A stretch of 9,952 nucleotides of DNA from UBA4132 sp037133675 (GTDB lineage: Bacteria; Pseudomonadota; Gammaproteobacteria; Methylococcales; Methylomonadaceae), in contig JBAXNR010000119.1 in NCBI GenBank assembly GCA_037133675.1, positions 1 through 9,952 of the forward strand, given 5' to 3'. Made by a program: the position numbers and the translations under genes. Shown here in pieces: positions 1-5,988 of this stretch (positions are counted from its first letter, which is position 1; each line of letters starts with the position of its first letter). The notes below the pieces were generated by a model. The model did not search any database, had not been told where the DNA came from, and saw nothing but the letters and a program-made list of their open reading frames with translations.

Positions 1-617
1 AAGCCGAAGCTGCTGAAAAAGCCAAAGCTGAAAAAGAACAAGCTAAAGCCGAAGCCGCTGAAAAAGCCAAAGCTGAAAAAGAACAAGCTAAAGCCGAAGC
101 TGCTGAAAAAGCCAAAGCTGAAAAAGAACAAGCTAAAGCCGAAGCCGCTGAAAAAGCCAAAGCTGAAAAAGAACAAGCTAAAGCCGAAGCTGCTGAAAAA
201 GCCAAAGCTGAAAAAGAACAAGCTAAAGCCGAAGCCGCTGAAAAAGCCAAAGCAGAGGCTACGAAGGCAAAAGCTGATTTACAAGCCGAAATGGAAGCCG
301 AAGCCGCCGCAGAAGCTAAATCTAAAGCGCAACAGGATGAAGCTAAAAAAGCAGTAAGAGAAATTGAACAAAAAGTAAATAACAGTTGGATTCGTCCTGC
401 TGAGGCTGTCGGGCATTTAAAATGTGAAATTCGCGTTAAATTAACGCCAGACGGTACAGTCATGGATGTTAAAATCGTTACCAGCAGTGGTAATGACAGT
501 TTTGATAACAATGCAGAGATTGCTGTTAGAAAAGCATCCCCGCTTCCTGTTCCTAAAGATAAAGAACTGTTTAATGATCAATTTAGAACGTTTAAATTTA
601 CTTTTGATCCAAGATAG
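1..617 (+). CDS. tolA: TolA, 3' part (5' end outside window)
   Basis: TolA is the inner-membrane-anchored, periplasm-spanning protein of the Tol-Pal system. It passes energy from TolQR to Pal at the outer membrane, and is also the entry receptor for group A colicins and filamentous phages. The frame is open from base 3 with no start in view, so the N-terminal membrane anchor lies upstream; the ATG at 291 is internal. Bases 3-253 encode an Ala/Glu/Lys helix of 15-residue repeats (the domain II spacer). After a short non-repeat helix, the last 85 or so residues form the TolA/TonB-like C-terminal domain: VNNSW near base 380, then the beta-strand segment CEIRVKLTPDGTV, ending FTFDPR. The stop is TAG at 615-617. 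tolB follows after 115 bp. The family call is firm from the C-terminal domain plus neighbours tolB and pal; tolQ and tolR are presumably upstream. Confidence 0.95.
   Translation, partial: AEAAEKAKAEKEQAKAEAAEKAKAEKEQAKAEAAEKAKAEKEQAKAEAAEKAKAEKEQAKAEAAEKAKAEKEQAKAEAAEKAKAEATKAKADLQAEMEAEAAAEAKSKAQQDEAKKAVREIEQKVNNSWIRPAEAVGHLKCEIRVKLTPDGTVMDVKIVTSSGNDSFDNNAEIAVRKASPLPVPKDKELFNDQFRTFKFTFDPR
3..253 (+). repeat. 45-bp tandem repeat within tolA (90-bp higher order)
   Basis: Five complete 45-bp units start at 3, 48, 93, 138 and 183, with a partial sixth from 228 to 253. Each encodes AEAAEKAKAEKEQAK. Units differ essentially at one codon, which alternates GCT, GCC, GCT, GCC, GCT, GCC (bases 9-11 in the first unit), so the true duplication unit is 90 bp. 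The array runs off the left edge. The near-identity indicates recent expansion or homogenisation, and the copy number is a whole number of codons, so length can change without breaking the frame. Confidence 0.95.
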
Positions 618-720
618 CGGTACGGTTCAATTATGGTAGCTTGGGTTAGCAACAGTGTAATCCAATATTTAATCTACATTTTGTTGGGTGATGACCCAGA
701 CTACATTCAAGTTAAGTTAC

Positions 721-735
721 AGAGGTAAACCAGTG
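721..735 (+). promoter_or_regulatory. Ribosome binding site deciding the tolB GTG start
   Basis: A strong Shine-Dalgarno sequence, AGAGGT (721-726), lies 6 nt before GTG at 733-735. The longer frame starting GTG-ATG at 688/691 has no comparable site and would place a 15-residue polar extension before the signal peptide. This supports initiation at 733. Confidence 0.8.
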
Positions 736-2019
736 AATTTTTTTAGAATAATGTGTGTATGTGCCGTGCTGGGTTTTAGTATTTCTAGCAGTCATGCGGA
801 ACTCACTATTGAAATTACCCAAGGTGTTGAAAGTGCCTTACCTGTTGCCGTTGTGCCATTTGCGTCTCAAGGTGTGCCTGTTGATATTCGCAATATCGTT
901 AATGCAGACTTAGAACGCAGCGGCTATTTTAAAATGCTGTCAGAGCAAGCGATGATAAGCAGACCCAGCACGCCTGCGGAAGTGGAATTTAAAAGCTGGC
1001 AGGACTTGGGACAGAATTATCTGGTTATTGGTCGGGTGAATCCTAACGGCGACGGTCAATATAATGTCGAATTTCAGCTATTTGATGTTTATAAAGGTGG
1101 GCAATTGATTGGTTATCAAATGAACTCATCAGCAGCCGATTTACGCAAAACTGCACACACTATCAGCGATTTGATTTTTCAAAAATTGACGGGTAAAAAA
1201 GGGGTGTTCAGTGGTCGTATTGCTTACATCACTAGCAATAGTTTGGGCAATAAAAAATGGACGTATCAATTACAAGTTGCTGATGCCGATGGCATGACTC
1301 CACAAACCATTGCCACATCTAACGAGCCATTGATGTCACCCGCGTGGTCACCCGATGGTAAACAAATGGCTTATGTATCGTTTGAGCACAAAGCCGCTGC
1401 GATTTATGTGCAGACCTTGGCGACAGGTGCGCGGGCGCGAGTTGCTGAATTTTCTGGTATTAATGGTGCGCCTGCGTGGTCTCCAGACGGTACACGCTTA
1501 GCATTGACGCTCTCCAAAGACGGTAATCCTGATATTTATGTGTTAAATTTAGCATCGCACGCGCTGACTAAAATTACCAATAGCTTAGCCATTGATACCG
1601 AGCCAACATGGTCGCCCGACGGCAGTAATATTGTTTTCACCTCAGGCAGAGGCGGCAAACCGCAGTTGTATATAGCACCCAGTCAAGGCGGCAATGAACA
1701 ACGATTGACCTTTACTGGCGATTATAATGCGCGGTCTAGTTTTTCGCCTGACGGTAAATATTTAGCGATGGTACACGGCAACGGTAATAACTATCGAATT
1801 GGTTTGATGGATATGGCGAGTCGGACTATTAATGTTTTAACCTCAGGTCCTACCGATGAATCGCCTAGCTTTGCGCCCAATGGTACGATGATTCTGTATG
1901 CTTCCAGAAAAGGCGGTACAGGATTCTTATCGGCAGTGTCAATCGATGGTAAAATGCAGCAAAAGTTAGTTTTTAATAGTGGCGAAGTTCGTGAACCCGC
2001 GTGGTCACCATCGCCTTAA
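733..2019 (+). CDS. tolB: TolB, periplasmic beta-propeller of Tol-Pal
   Basis: TolB is the soluble periplasmic member of Tol-Pal; it binds Pal and competes with peptidoglycan for it. From GTG 733 the product has 428 residues, close to the usual length (about 430 in E. coli). Residues 1-22 form a signal peptide ending SSSHA before ELTIEITQG. An alpha/beta N-terminal domain (roughly 23-150) is followed by a six-bladed propeller marked by WSPDG-type repeats: PAWSPDG near residues 205 and 248, PTWSPDG near 291, SSFSPDG near 336, PSFAPNG near 379, and a closing PAWSPSP at the C-terminus. An in-frame start at 688 gives 443 residues but lacks a ribosome site. The 115-bp gap after tolA may carry a promoter, but I see no convincing one; it holds a small hairpin (685-698) without a T-run. 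pal follows after 36 bp. Confidence 0.95.
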   Translation: MNFFRIMCVCAVLGFSISSSHAELTIEITQGVESALPVAVVPFASQGVPVDIRNIVNADLERSGYFKMLSEQAMISRPSTPAEVEFKSWQDLGQNYLVIGRVNPNGDGQYNVEFQLFDVYKGGQLIGYQMNSSAADLRKTAHTISDLIFQKLTGKKGVFSGRIAYITSNSLGNKKWTYQLQVADADGMTPQTIATSNEPLMSPAWSPDGKQMAYVSFEHKAAAIYVQTLATGARARVAEFSGINGAPAWSPDGTRLALTLSKDGNPDIYVLNLASHALTKITNSLAIDTEPTWSPDGSNIVFTSGRGGKPQLYIAPSQGGNEQRLTFTGDYNARSSFSPDGKYLAMVHGNGNNYRIGLMDMASRTINVLTSGPTDESPSFAPNGTMILYASRKGGTGFLSAVSIDGKMQQKLVFNSGEVREPAWSPSP

Positions 2020-2055
2020 TTGTCCATGACAGCCTCTTATTTTTGGAAGTAAGTA

Positions 2056-2625
2056 ATGAAAGTAAATAAAACACTTCTGGCATTATTGATAACTGCCTGT
2101 TTATTGTCAGCTTGTAGTGATGATAAAAAACCTATTAGTGCTACTGATGGCAGCCAAAATGCCGCTAGTGGTATTAAAGACGCGTCAACCAGCGGCTTAA
2201 ACGCATCATCAGGCTTAAATCCTCAAGGGCTACCAAACGTAAATGCAAGTATTGGAGCAGACGGGGAATTCAATGATCCCAATAGCCCGCAGCCAAAAAT
2301 CATTTATTTTATGCTAGATAGTAGTGACGTACAGCCTGATTTTGTGCCAGTTATTACTGCTCATGCTCAATATCTGGTTGCTAATCCAAGCCTGAGTTTG
2401 CTGATAGAAGGCAATACTGATGAACGTGGTTCGCGTGAATACAATATTGCTTTAGGTGAACAACGAGCAAGATCGGTTGCTAATCTATTGTTGGCGCAAG
2501 GTGTTACTAGCACGCAACTGCGAATAGTCAGTTATGGTGAAGAAAAACCTGCGGCATCAGGTAACGATGAATCAACGTGGGAACAAAATCGTCGTGCTGA
2601 ATTGGTTTATCAGGGTAAAAAATGA
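2056..2625 (+). CDS. pal: Pal, peptidoglycan-associated outer-membrane lipoprotein
   Basis: Pal is the lipoprotein that ties the outer membrane to peptidoglycan and is relocated by TolB/TolA during division. The 189-residue product has a type II signal with lipobox LSAC, lipidated at Cys20; Ser at +2 agrees with outer-membrane sorting. Residues 21-80 are a Ser/Asn/Gly-rich tether. The OmpA-like peptidoglycan-binding domain runs from about 81 (KIIYFMLDSSDV) to 186, with the diagnostic NTDERGSREYN motif at 120-130 (Asp122) and EQRA at 135-138 (Arg137), which in this family contact diaminopimelate. GGAAG at 2045-2049 is a good ribosome site. The stop overlaps the cpoB start as ATGA, so the two are probably translationally coupled. 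Confidence 0.97.
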   Translation: MKVNKTLLALLITACLLSACSDDKKPISATDGSQNAASGIKDASTSGLNASSGLNPQGLPNVNASIGADGEFNDPNSPQPKIIYFMLDSSDVQPDFVPVITAHAQYLVANPSLSLLIEGNTDERGSREYNIALGEQRARSVANLLLAQGVTSTQLRIVSYGEEKPAASGNDESTWEQNRRAELVYQGKK

Positions 2626-3482
2626 AAAAATATTACTTTTTAATGCTATGTCTTTGCGGCTGTGCAATGGCACAACCCGATTCATCATTGCCTCCTGTGA
2701 TTGATAACTCATCCTATCCGAGTGCTACACCCTCGGTTAATGCAAACGCGCCTTCATCAAATGCCGTGTATGAACTAATCGGGCGTTTAGATAAATTGCA
2801 AGCCGAAATCCAGCAATTAACGGGTAAAGTGGAAGAGCAGGGCAATCAAATTGCGGAGCTAAAAAAACACCAAACTAGCGCGTATTCTGACCTTGATGAG
2901 CGGCTACAAAGTATCGAAAAAAGTGGTAGCCCCAGACCTTCTAGCGAGCCTGTTGCCGAAATCCCAGCCGTACCAACTAATATAACGGTTTTAGACGCAC
3001 CCAAACCATCTGCACTTCCTGTTGAGTCTGATATAGCGGTTAGTACACCGTCTGCCCCCATTCCTGTTACTAAACCTGTTGCTAAGCAACCAGAAGTGCA
3101 AGCCTCAGGGAGTGAAAAACAAGCGTATCAACAAGCATATAGCTCACTTAGAACGGGAAAAACAGACCAATCGATAGAGCAGTTTAAAGCTTATTTAAGT
3201 CAATATCCAACGGGTGGATATACTGACGTGGCGTATTATTGGCTAGGTGAAGCCTATCGCGTTAAGCCAGATGCTAACGCAGCACGAGAAGCCTATAACA
3301 CCGTACTGGAAAAATACCCTAGCAGCACCAAAGTAGCTGAAGCCTTATTAAAGCTGGGTTATATTGAGATAGATCAAAAAAATACCGACAAAGCGCGTGA
3401 ATATTTAAACCGTGTTATCAGTGAGTATGCCAACACACCCGCTGCCCACTTGGCAGAGAAAAAATTGGCATCATTAAAATAA
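2622..3482 (+). CDS. cpoB: CpoB (YbgF), Tol-Pal cell-division coordinator
   Basis: CpoB is a periplasmic protein that in E. coli binds TolA and PBP1B and coordinates outer-membrane constriction with septal peptidoglycan synthesis. The 286-residue product has a signal peptide cut after about AMA (residue 17); its hydrophobic core contains Cys10, 12 and 14, but LCGC is a poor lipobox, so I favour type I cleavage. Residues 49-100 form the trimerising coiled coil (ELIGRLDKLQAEIQQL and on), 101-160 a Pro/Ser/Val-rich linker, and 164-286 TPR units (QAYSSLRTGKTDQSIEQF; AYYWLGEAYRV; LLKLGYIEIDQ). Its ATG overlaps the pal stop and CAGGGT upstream serves as ribosome site. Its stop shares one base with the queE start (TAATG). 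Confidence 0.94.
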   Translation: MKKYYFLMLCLCGCAMAQPDSSLPPVIDNSSYPSATPSVNANAPSSNAVYELIGRLDKLQAEIQQLTGKVEEQGNQIAELKKHQTSAYSDLDERLQSIEKSGSPRPSSEPVAEIPAVPTNITVLDAPKPSALPVESDIAVSTPSAPIPVTKPVAKQPEVQASGSEKQAYQQAYSSLRTGKTDQSIEQFKAYLSQYPTGGYTDVAYYWLGEAYRVKPDANAAREAYNTVLEKYPSSTKVAEALLKLGYIEIDQKNTDKAREYLNRVISEYANTPAAHLAEKKLASLK

Positions 3483-4123
3483 TGCTCACACTACGCATTA
3501 CCGAAATTTTCTACTCGCTACAAGGTGAAGCCAATACCGTGGGCATACCTACGGTATTTATTCGCCTGACAGGTTGTCCGTTACGCTGTGTGTATTGCGA
3601 TACCGCTTATGCTTTTACAGGCGGCAAAAAAATGTCGCTTGATGATGTCATTGCCGACGTTGAGCAATACGGTTGCCAATACATTACCGTCACAGGTGGC
3701 GAGCCATTAGCACAAGCTAACTGCCTTGAATTAATGCGCCAATTAGTCGATAAAAACTATAAAGTCTCATTAGAAACCAGTGGTGCATTGGATGTATCAA
3801 CGGTTGATAAGCACATCGTCAAAGTCATGGATATAAAAACTCCCAGCTCAGGCGAAGTGAATAAAAATCTTTATAGCAACATTGACCATCTCACCGCCCA
3901 AGACCAAGTAAAATTTGTTATCGGCAACGATGAAGATTACCAATGGTCAAAAGCAATACTCAAGCAATACGACTTGATTAATCGCTGTGAGGTCTTGTTT
4001 TCACCCGTCATGGGACAGCAACAACCCACCGAACTGGCAGAAAAAATTCTCAGCGATAGACTAGCCGTGCGTTTTCAAATTCAACTTCATAAACTGCTTT
4101 GGGATGATGCCCAAGGCAAATAA
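3482..4123 (+). CDS. queE: QueE, 7-carboxy-7-deazaguanine synthase (radical SAM)
   Basis: QueE rearranges 6-carboxytetrahydropterin to 7-carboxy-7-deazaguanine, using S-adenosylmethionine and a [4Fe-4S] cluster, on the path to preQ0 and queuosine in tRNA. The 213-residue product starts with the typical ITEIFYSLQGE (6-16). It has the cluster motif CPLRCVYC with Cys32, Cys36 and Cys39, then TGGEPL at 71-76 (the SAM-binding GGE motif) and ends with the family signature QIQLHKLLW. Length and motifs are normal. It starts on the last base of the cpoB stop, so translation is probably coupled, and queC, which encodes the next enzyme, follows 5 bp later. The pairing of Tol-Pal genes with queE-queC also occurs in Pseudomonas. 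Confidence 0.96.
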   Translation: MLTLRITEIFYSLQGEANTVGIPTVFIRLTGCPLRCVYCDTAYAFTGGKKMSLDDVIADVEQYGCQYITVTGGEPLAQANCLELMRQLVDKNYKVSLETSGALDVSTVDKHIVKVMDIKTPSSGEVNKNLYSNIDHLTAQDQVKFVIGNDEDYQWSKAILKQYDLINRCEVLFSPVMGQQQPTELAEKILSDRLAVRFQIQLHKLLWDDAQGK

Positions 4124-4128
4124 TTACT

Positions 4129-4803
4129 ATGCAAAAAAAAGCTATTATCCTGTTATCTGGGGGCTTAGACTCCATCACTGTACTTGCACTTGCCAAACAG
4201 CAAGGTTTTAAATGTTACGCACTTAGTTTTGACTACGGGCAACGCCATAATGCTGAACTAATCGCCGCTGCACAAATTGCCACTGATTACCAAGTAGAAG
4301 ATCACAAAATTATCAAACTAGGCTTAGGGTCAATAGGCGGTTCAGCACTCACCGATGAACATATCGCCGTGCCGCATACCCTGCAAACAGGTATACCCGT
4401 CACCTACGTCCCTGCCAGAAACACTATCTTCCTATCATTTGCCTTAGGCTGGGCAGAAGTATTAAACTTGCACGACATATTTATCGGCGTAAATGCCGTT
4501 GATTATTCAGGCTACCCAGATTGTCGTCCAGAATTTATCGAAAGCTTTCAAAAACTCGCCAATCTCGCCACCAAAGCAGGGGTAGAAGGCACACATTTTT
4601 CCATCCATACCCCACTGATACATTTAAGCAAGGCAGAAATTATAAAAACAGGCATAGCATTAGGCGTTAATTATCAACGCACCGTCTCCTGTTATTCCGC
4701 TGACACCCAAGGACGCGCCTGTGGCGAATGCGATGCCTGTCGATTAAGAAAAGCTGGATTTATTGAAGCTGGCATTTCAGACAATACCCGTTATCAAAAA
4801 TAA
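4129..4803 (+). CDS. queC: QueC, 7-cyano-7-deazaguanine (preQ0) synthase
   Basis: QueC converts 7-carboxy-7-deazaguanine to preQ0 with ATP and ammonia. The 224-residue product has the PP-loop ATP pyrophosphatase motif SGGLDS at 10-15, the family stretch SFDYGQRH at 33-40, VPARNTIFLS at 94-103 and GVNAVDYSGYPDCR at 120-133. Its C-terminal zinc-binding cysteines are Cys188, Cys198, Cys201 and Cys204 (CGECDACR). All expected residues are present. The ribosome site is weak, with AAGG lying 13 nt before the ATG; with only 5 bp after queE, reinitiation by terminating ribosomes is likely. It is the last protein gene of the host block; its stop is followed immediately by the tRNA-Lys promoter. Confidence 0.97.
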   Translation: MQKKAIILLSGGLDSITVLALAKQQGFKCYALSFDYGQRHNAELIAAAQIATDYQVEDHKIIKLGLGSIGGSALTDEHIAVPHTLQTGIPVTYVPARNTIFLSFALGWAEVLNLHDIFIGVNAVDYSGYPDCRPEFIESFQKLANLATKAGVEGTHFSIHTPLIHLSKAEIIKTGIALGVNYQRTVSCYSADTQGRACGECDACRLRKAGFIEAGISDNTRYQK

Positions 4804-4806
4804 AGC

Positions 4807-4834
4807 TTGTCAAAGTAAATAAAATCATTATAAT
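4807..4834 (+). promoter_or_regulatory. Sigma-70-type promoter of tRNA-Lys
   Basis: The -35 element TTGTCA (4807-4812, one mismatch from consensus) and a perfect -10 element TATAAT (4829-4834) are 16 bp apart. Initiation would fall about 4841, shortly before the mature tRNA 5' end at 4849. The promoter begins just 4 bp after the queC stop, so the tRNA can be expressed apart from the upstream genes. Confidence 0.75.
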
Positions 4835-4848
4835 AGGCAATCTTTGTT

Positions 4849-4924
4849 GGGTCGTTAGCTCAGCCGGTAGAGCACCGCACTTTTAATGCGATGGTCGCGC
4901 GTTCGAATCGCGCACGACCCACCA
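4849..4924 (+). tRNA. tRNA-Lys (anticodon UUU)
   Basis: A full cloverleaf can be folded by eye. The acceptor stem GGGTCGT (4849-4855) pairs with ACGACCC (4914-4920). The D arm is 4858-4873, with stem GCTC/GAGC. The anticodon loop CTTTTAA (4880-4886) carries anticodon TTT at 4882-4884. The T stem GCGCG/CGCGC encloses loop TTCGAAT (4902-4908). The discriminator is A and CCA is encoded (4922-4924). The anticodon stem has one mismatch, C4875 against A4891 (positions 27-43). The gene is the apparent integration target of the prophage that follows, so its 3' part may be phage-supplied. Confidence 0.97.
4881..4924 (+). other. Probable att site (attL/R core) in 3' half of tRNA-Lys
   Basis: A tyrosine integrase gene ends 57 bp beyond the tRNA 3' end, the usual arrangement when an element has recombined into a tRNA 3' half and restored it. 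The exact core cannot be fixed because the matching repeat at the far end of the prophage lies outside the window. The interval given, anticodon loop to CCA, is the range in which such cores commonly fall. Confidence 0.45.
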
Positions 4925-4941
4925 CAAAGTTAAAACAAATC

Positions 4942-4975
4942 AACCGCTTAGGAATCGCTTCCAAGTGGTTTTTTT
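4942..4975 (+). terminator. Rho-independent terminator after tRNA-Lys, possibly bidirectional
   Basis: The stem AACCGCTT / AAGTGGTT (8 bp with one G-T pair), extended by GGAA/TTCC around the loop TCGC, is followed by an uninterrupted T-run that ends at 4975. This is a good terminator for the + strand. On the - strand the same hairpin lies just after the integrase stop and is followed by a looser T-rich stretch, so it may also end phage transcription. Whether it belongs to the host or came with the phage depends on where the att core ends. Confidence 0.85.
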
Positions 4976-4980
4976 ATGCC

Positions 4981-5988
4981 TTACGTTTGGCTTTCCACAT
5001 TCTTTCCAATTTCATTATTAGACAAAGGATTAAACCGTACTGCCTGAATCAAGTAATCAGGCGATAGGTGGGAATAACGCATGGTAATGTTTAAGCTTGA
5101 ATGACCCAGTATCTTTTGAAGTGCTAAGATATTACCACCATTCATGATGAAGTGGCTTGCAAAGGTATGGCGTAAGATGTGAGCTAATTGCCCAGTTGGT
5201 ACTATCAAGCCAGTTCGACCAAACGCCGACCGATAAGCCGAATAACAAGATTTAAAAGGTTTTTGACTAAGACGCTTTTTAACATGAAGAGAAACAGAGC
5301 AATCGACTGGAACAAATCGAGATTGACCATTCTTTGTATCGACAAATTGAAAGCCTTGATTAATACAATTTGATACAGTTAATCCTTGAGCCTCAGACCA
5401 TCTTGCACCCGTAACCAAACAGATTAAAACAACATATTGCAAACTTTCATTAATGCTTTGATTGACTTCTACCATGAGCTGATTTAGTTGCTCTTTAGTC
5501 AAGTAGGATAGTTCTGTTTTGGTTTCTCTTAATTTTCTGACATCTAATATTTGAGAATCGTAGTCTATAACAGTTAATCGCTTAAGCTCACGATACAACG
5601 CCTTAAGAGTGATTAATTCACGGTTAAGAGTAGCGGGTGATACTTTGGCATCTAGTCGTGTTTTTCGATAGTTTGCAAGTAATTCTGGGTTGATGGTACG
5701 AGCAATTGGATTATTTAGGGATTCAGACAGTTTAAGTAATCGGTTTTTTGTATCAACCGAGGATTTTAAACTTCTACCATGTAAATCATACCAAGTCTGT
5801 ATAAGTTGGTTTAATGGTCTATCATCAACTTGGGGCTGAACGCCCTGAGTATCTGATAGACGTGAAACAATCGAATTTTGATGCTGTAAGGCTTGTCCTT
5901 TGGTCTTAAACAGTTTAATAACACGTTTACCATTTGAGCCATTGGGACGAAAATCTAGCTTCCATTGATTGCCTATTTTAGTAATCAT
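4981..5988 (-). CDS. Tyrosine-recombinase integrase of the prophage
   Basis: This 335-residue site-specific recombinase should integrate the phage genome at tRNA-Lys, and excise it with a partner. The N-terminal 55 or so residues look like an arm-type DNA-binding domain, and residues about 56-140 like the SAM-like core-binding domain. The catalytic domain has the expected residues: Arg196 (TGARWSEA), Lys219 (DTKNG), His270 and Arg273 (HILRH), His296 (ILGHSS) and nucleophile Tyr305 (MRYSHL). All are present, so it should be active. Its ATG overlaps the rep stop as ATGA and only a weak ribosome site (AAGG) precedes it, which implies translation coupled to rep. It stops 57 bp from the tRNA. Gene position and size match integrases of Pf-type inoviruses. 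No excisionase is visible here. Confidence 0.95.
   Translation of the reverse strand: MITKIGNQWKLDFRPNGSNGKRVIKLFKTKGQALQHQNSIVSRLSDTQGVQPQVDDRPLNQLIQTWYDLHGRSLKSSVDTKNRLLKLSESLNNPIARTINPELLANYRKTRLDAKVSPATLNRELITLKALYRELKRLTVIDYDSQILDVRKLRETKTELSYLTKEQLNQLMVEVNQSINESLQYVVLICLVTGARWSEAQGLTVSNCINQGFQFVDTKNGQSRFVPVDCSVSLHVKKRLSQKPFKSCYSAYRSAFGRTGLIVPTGQLAHILRHTFASHFIMNGGNILALQKILGHSSLNITMRYSHLSPDYLIQAVRFNPLSNNEIGKNVESQT

Noticed and set aside
3..253. Regular short repeats considered as a CRISPR array
   Set aside because: The repeats are directly contiguous with no unique spacers and are in frame within tolA.
685..698. A perfect 5-bp hairpin (TGGGT, loop GATG, ACCCA) before tolB
   Set aside because: It is short and has no T-run, so it is not a terminator. 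It does overlap the disfavoured upstream start codons, but evidence for regulation is lacking.
618..732. Possible promoter in the tolA-tolB gap (TTGGGT with a TATTTA-like element)
   Set aside because: The matches are weak and the spacing not persuasive. A promoter here is plausible but not supported by the sequence alone.
2846..3061. A 71-codon open frame on the - strand within cpoB
   Set aside because: It is antisense to the cpoB coiled coil and linker, with Gly/Ser/Ala-rich shadow composition and no supporting signal.
5188..5373. A 61-codon + strand open frame inside the integrase gene
   Set aside because: It is antisense to the catalytic domain of the integrase, with no ribosome site or recognisable product.
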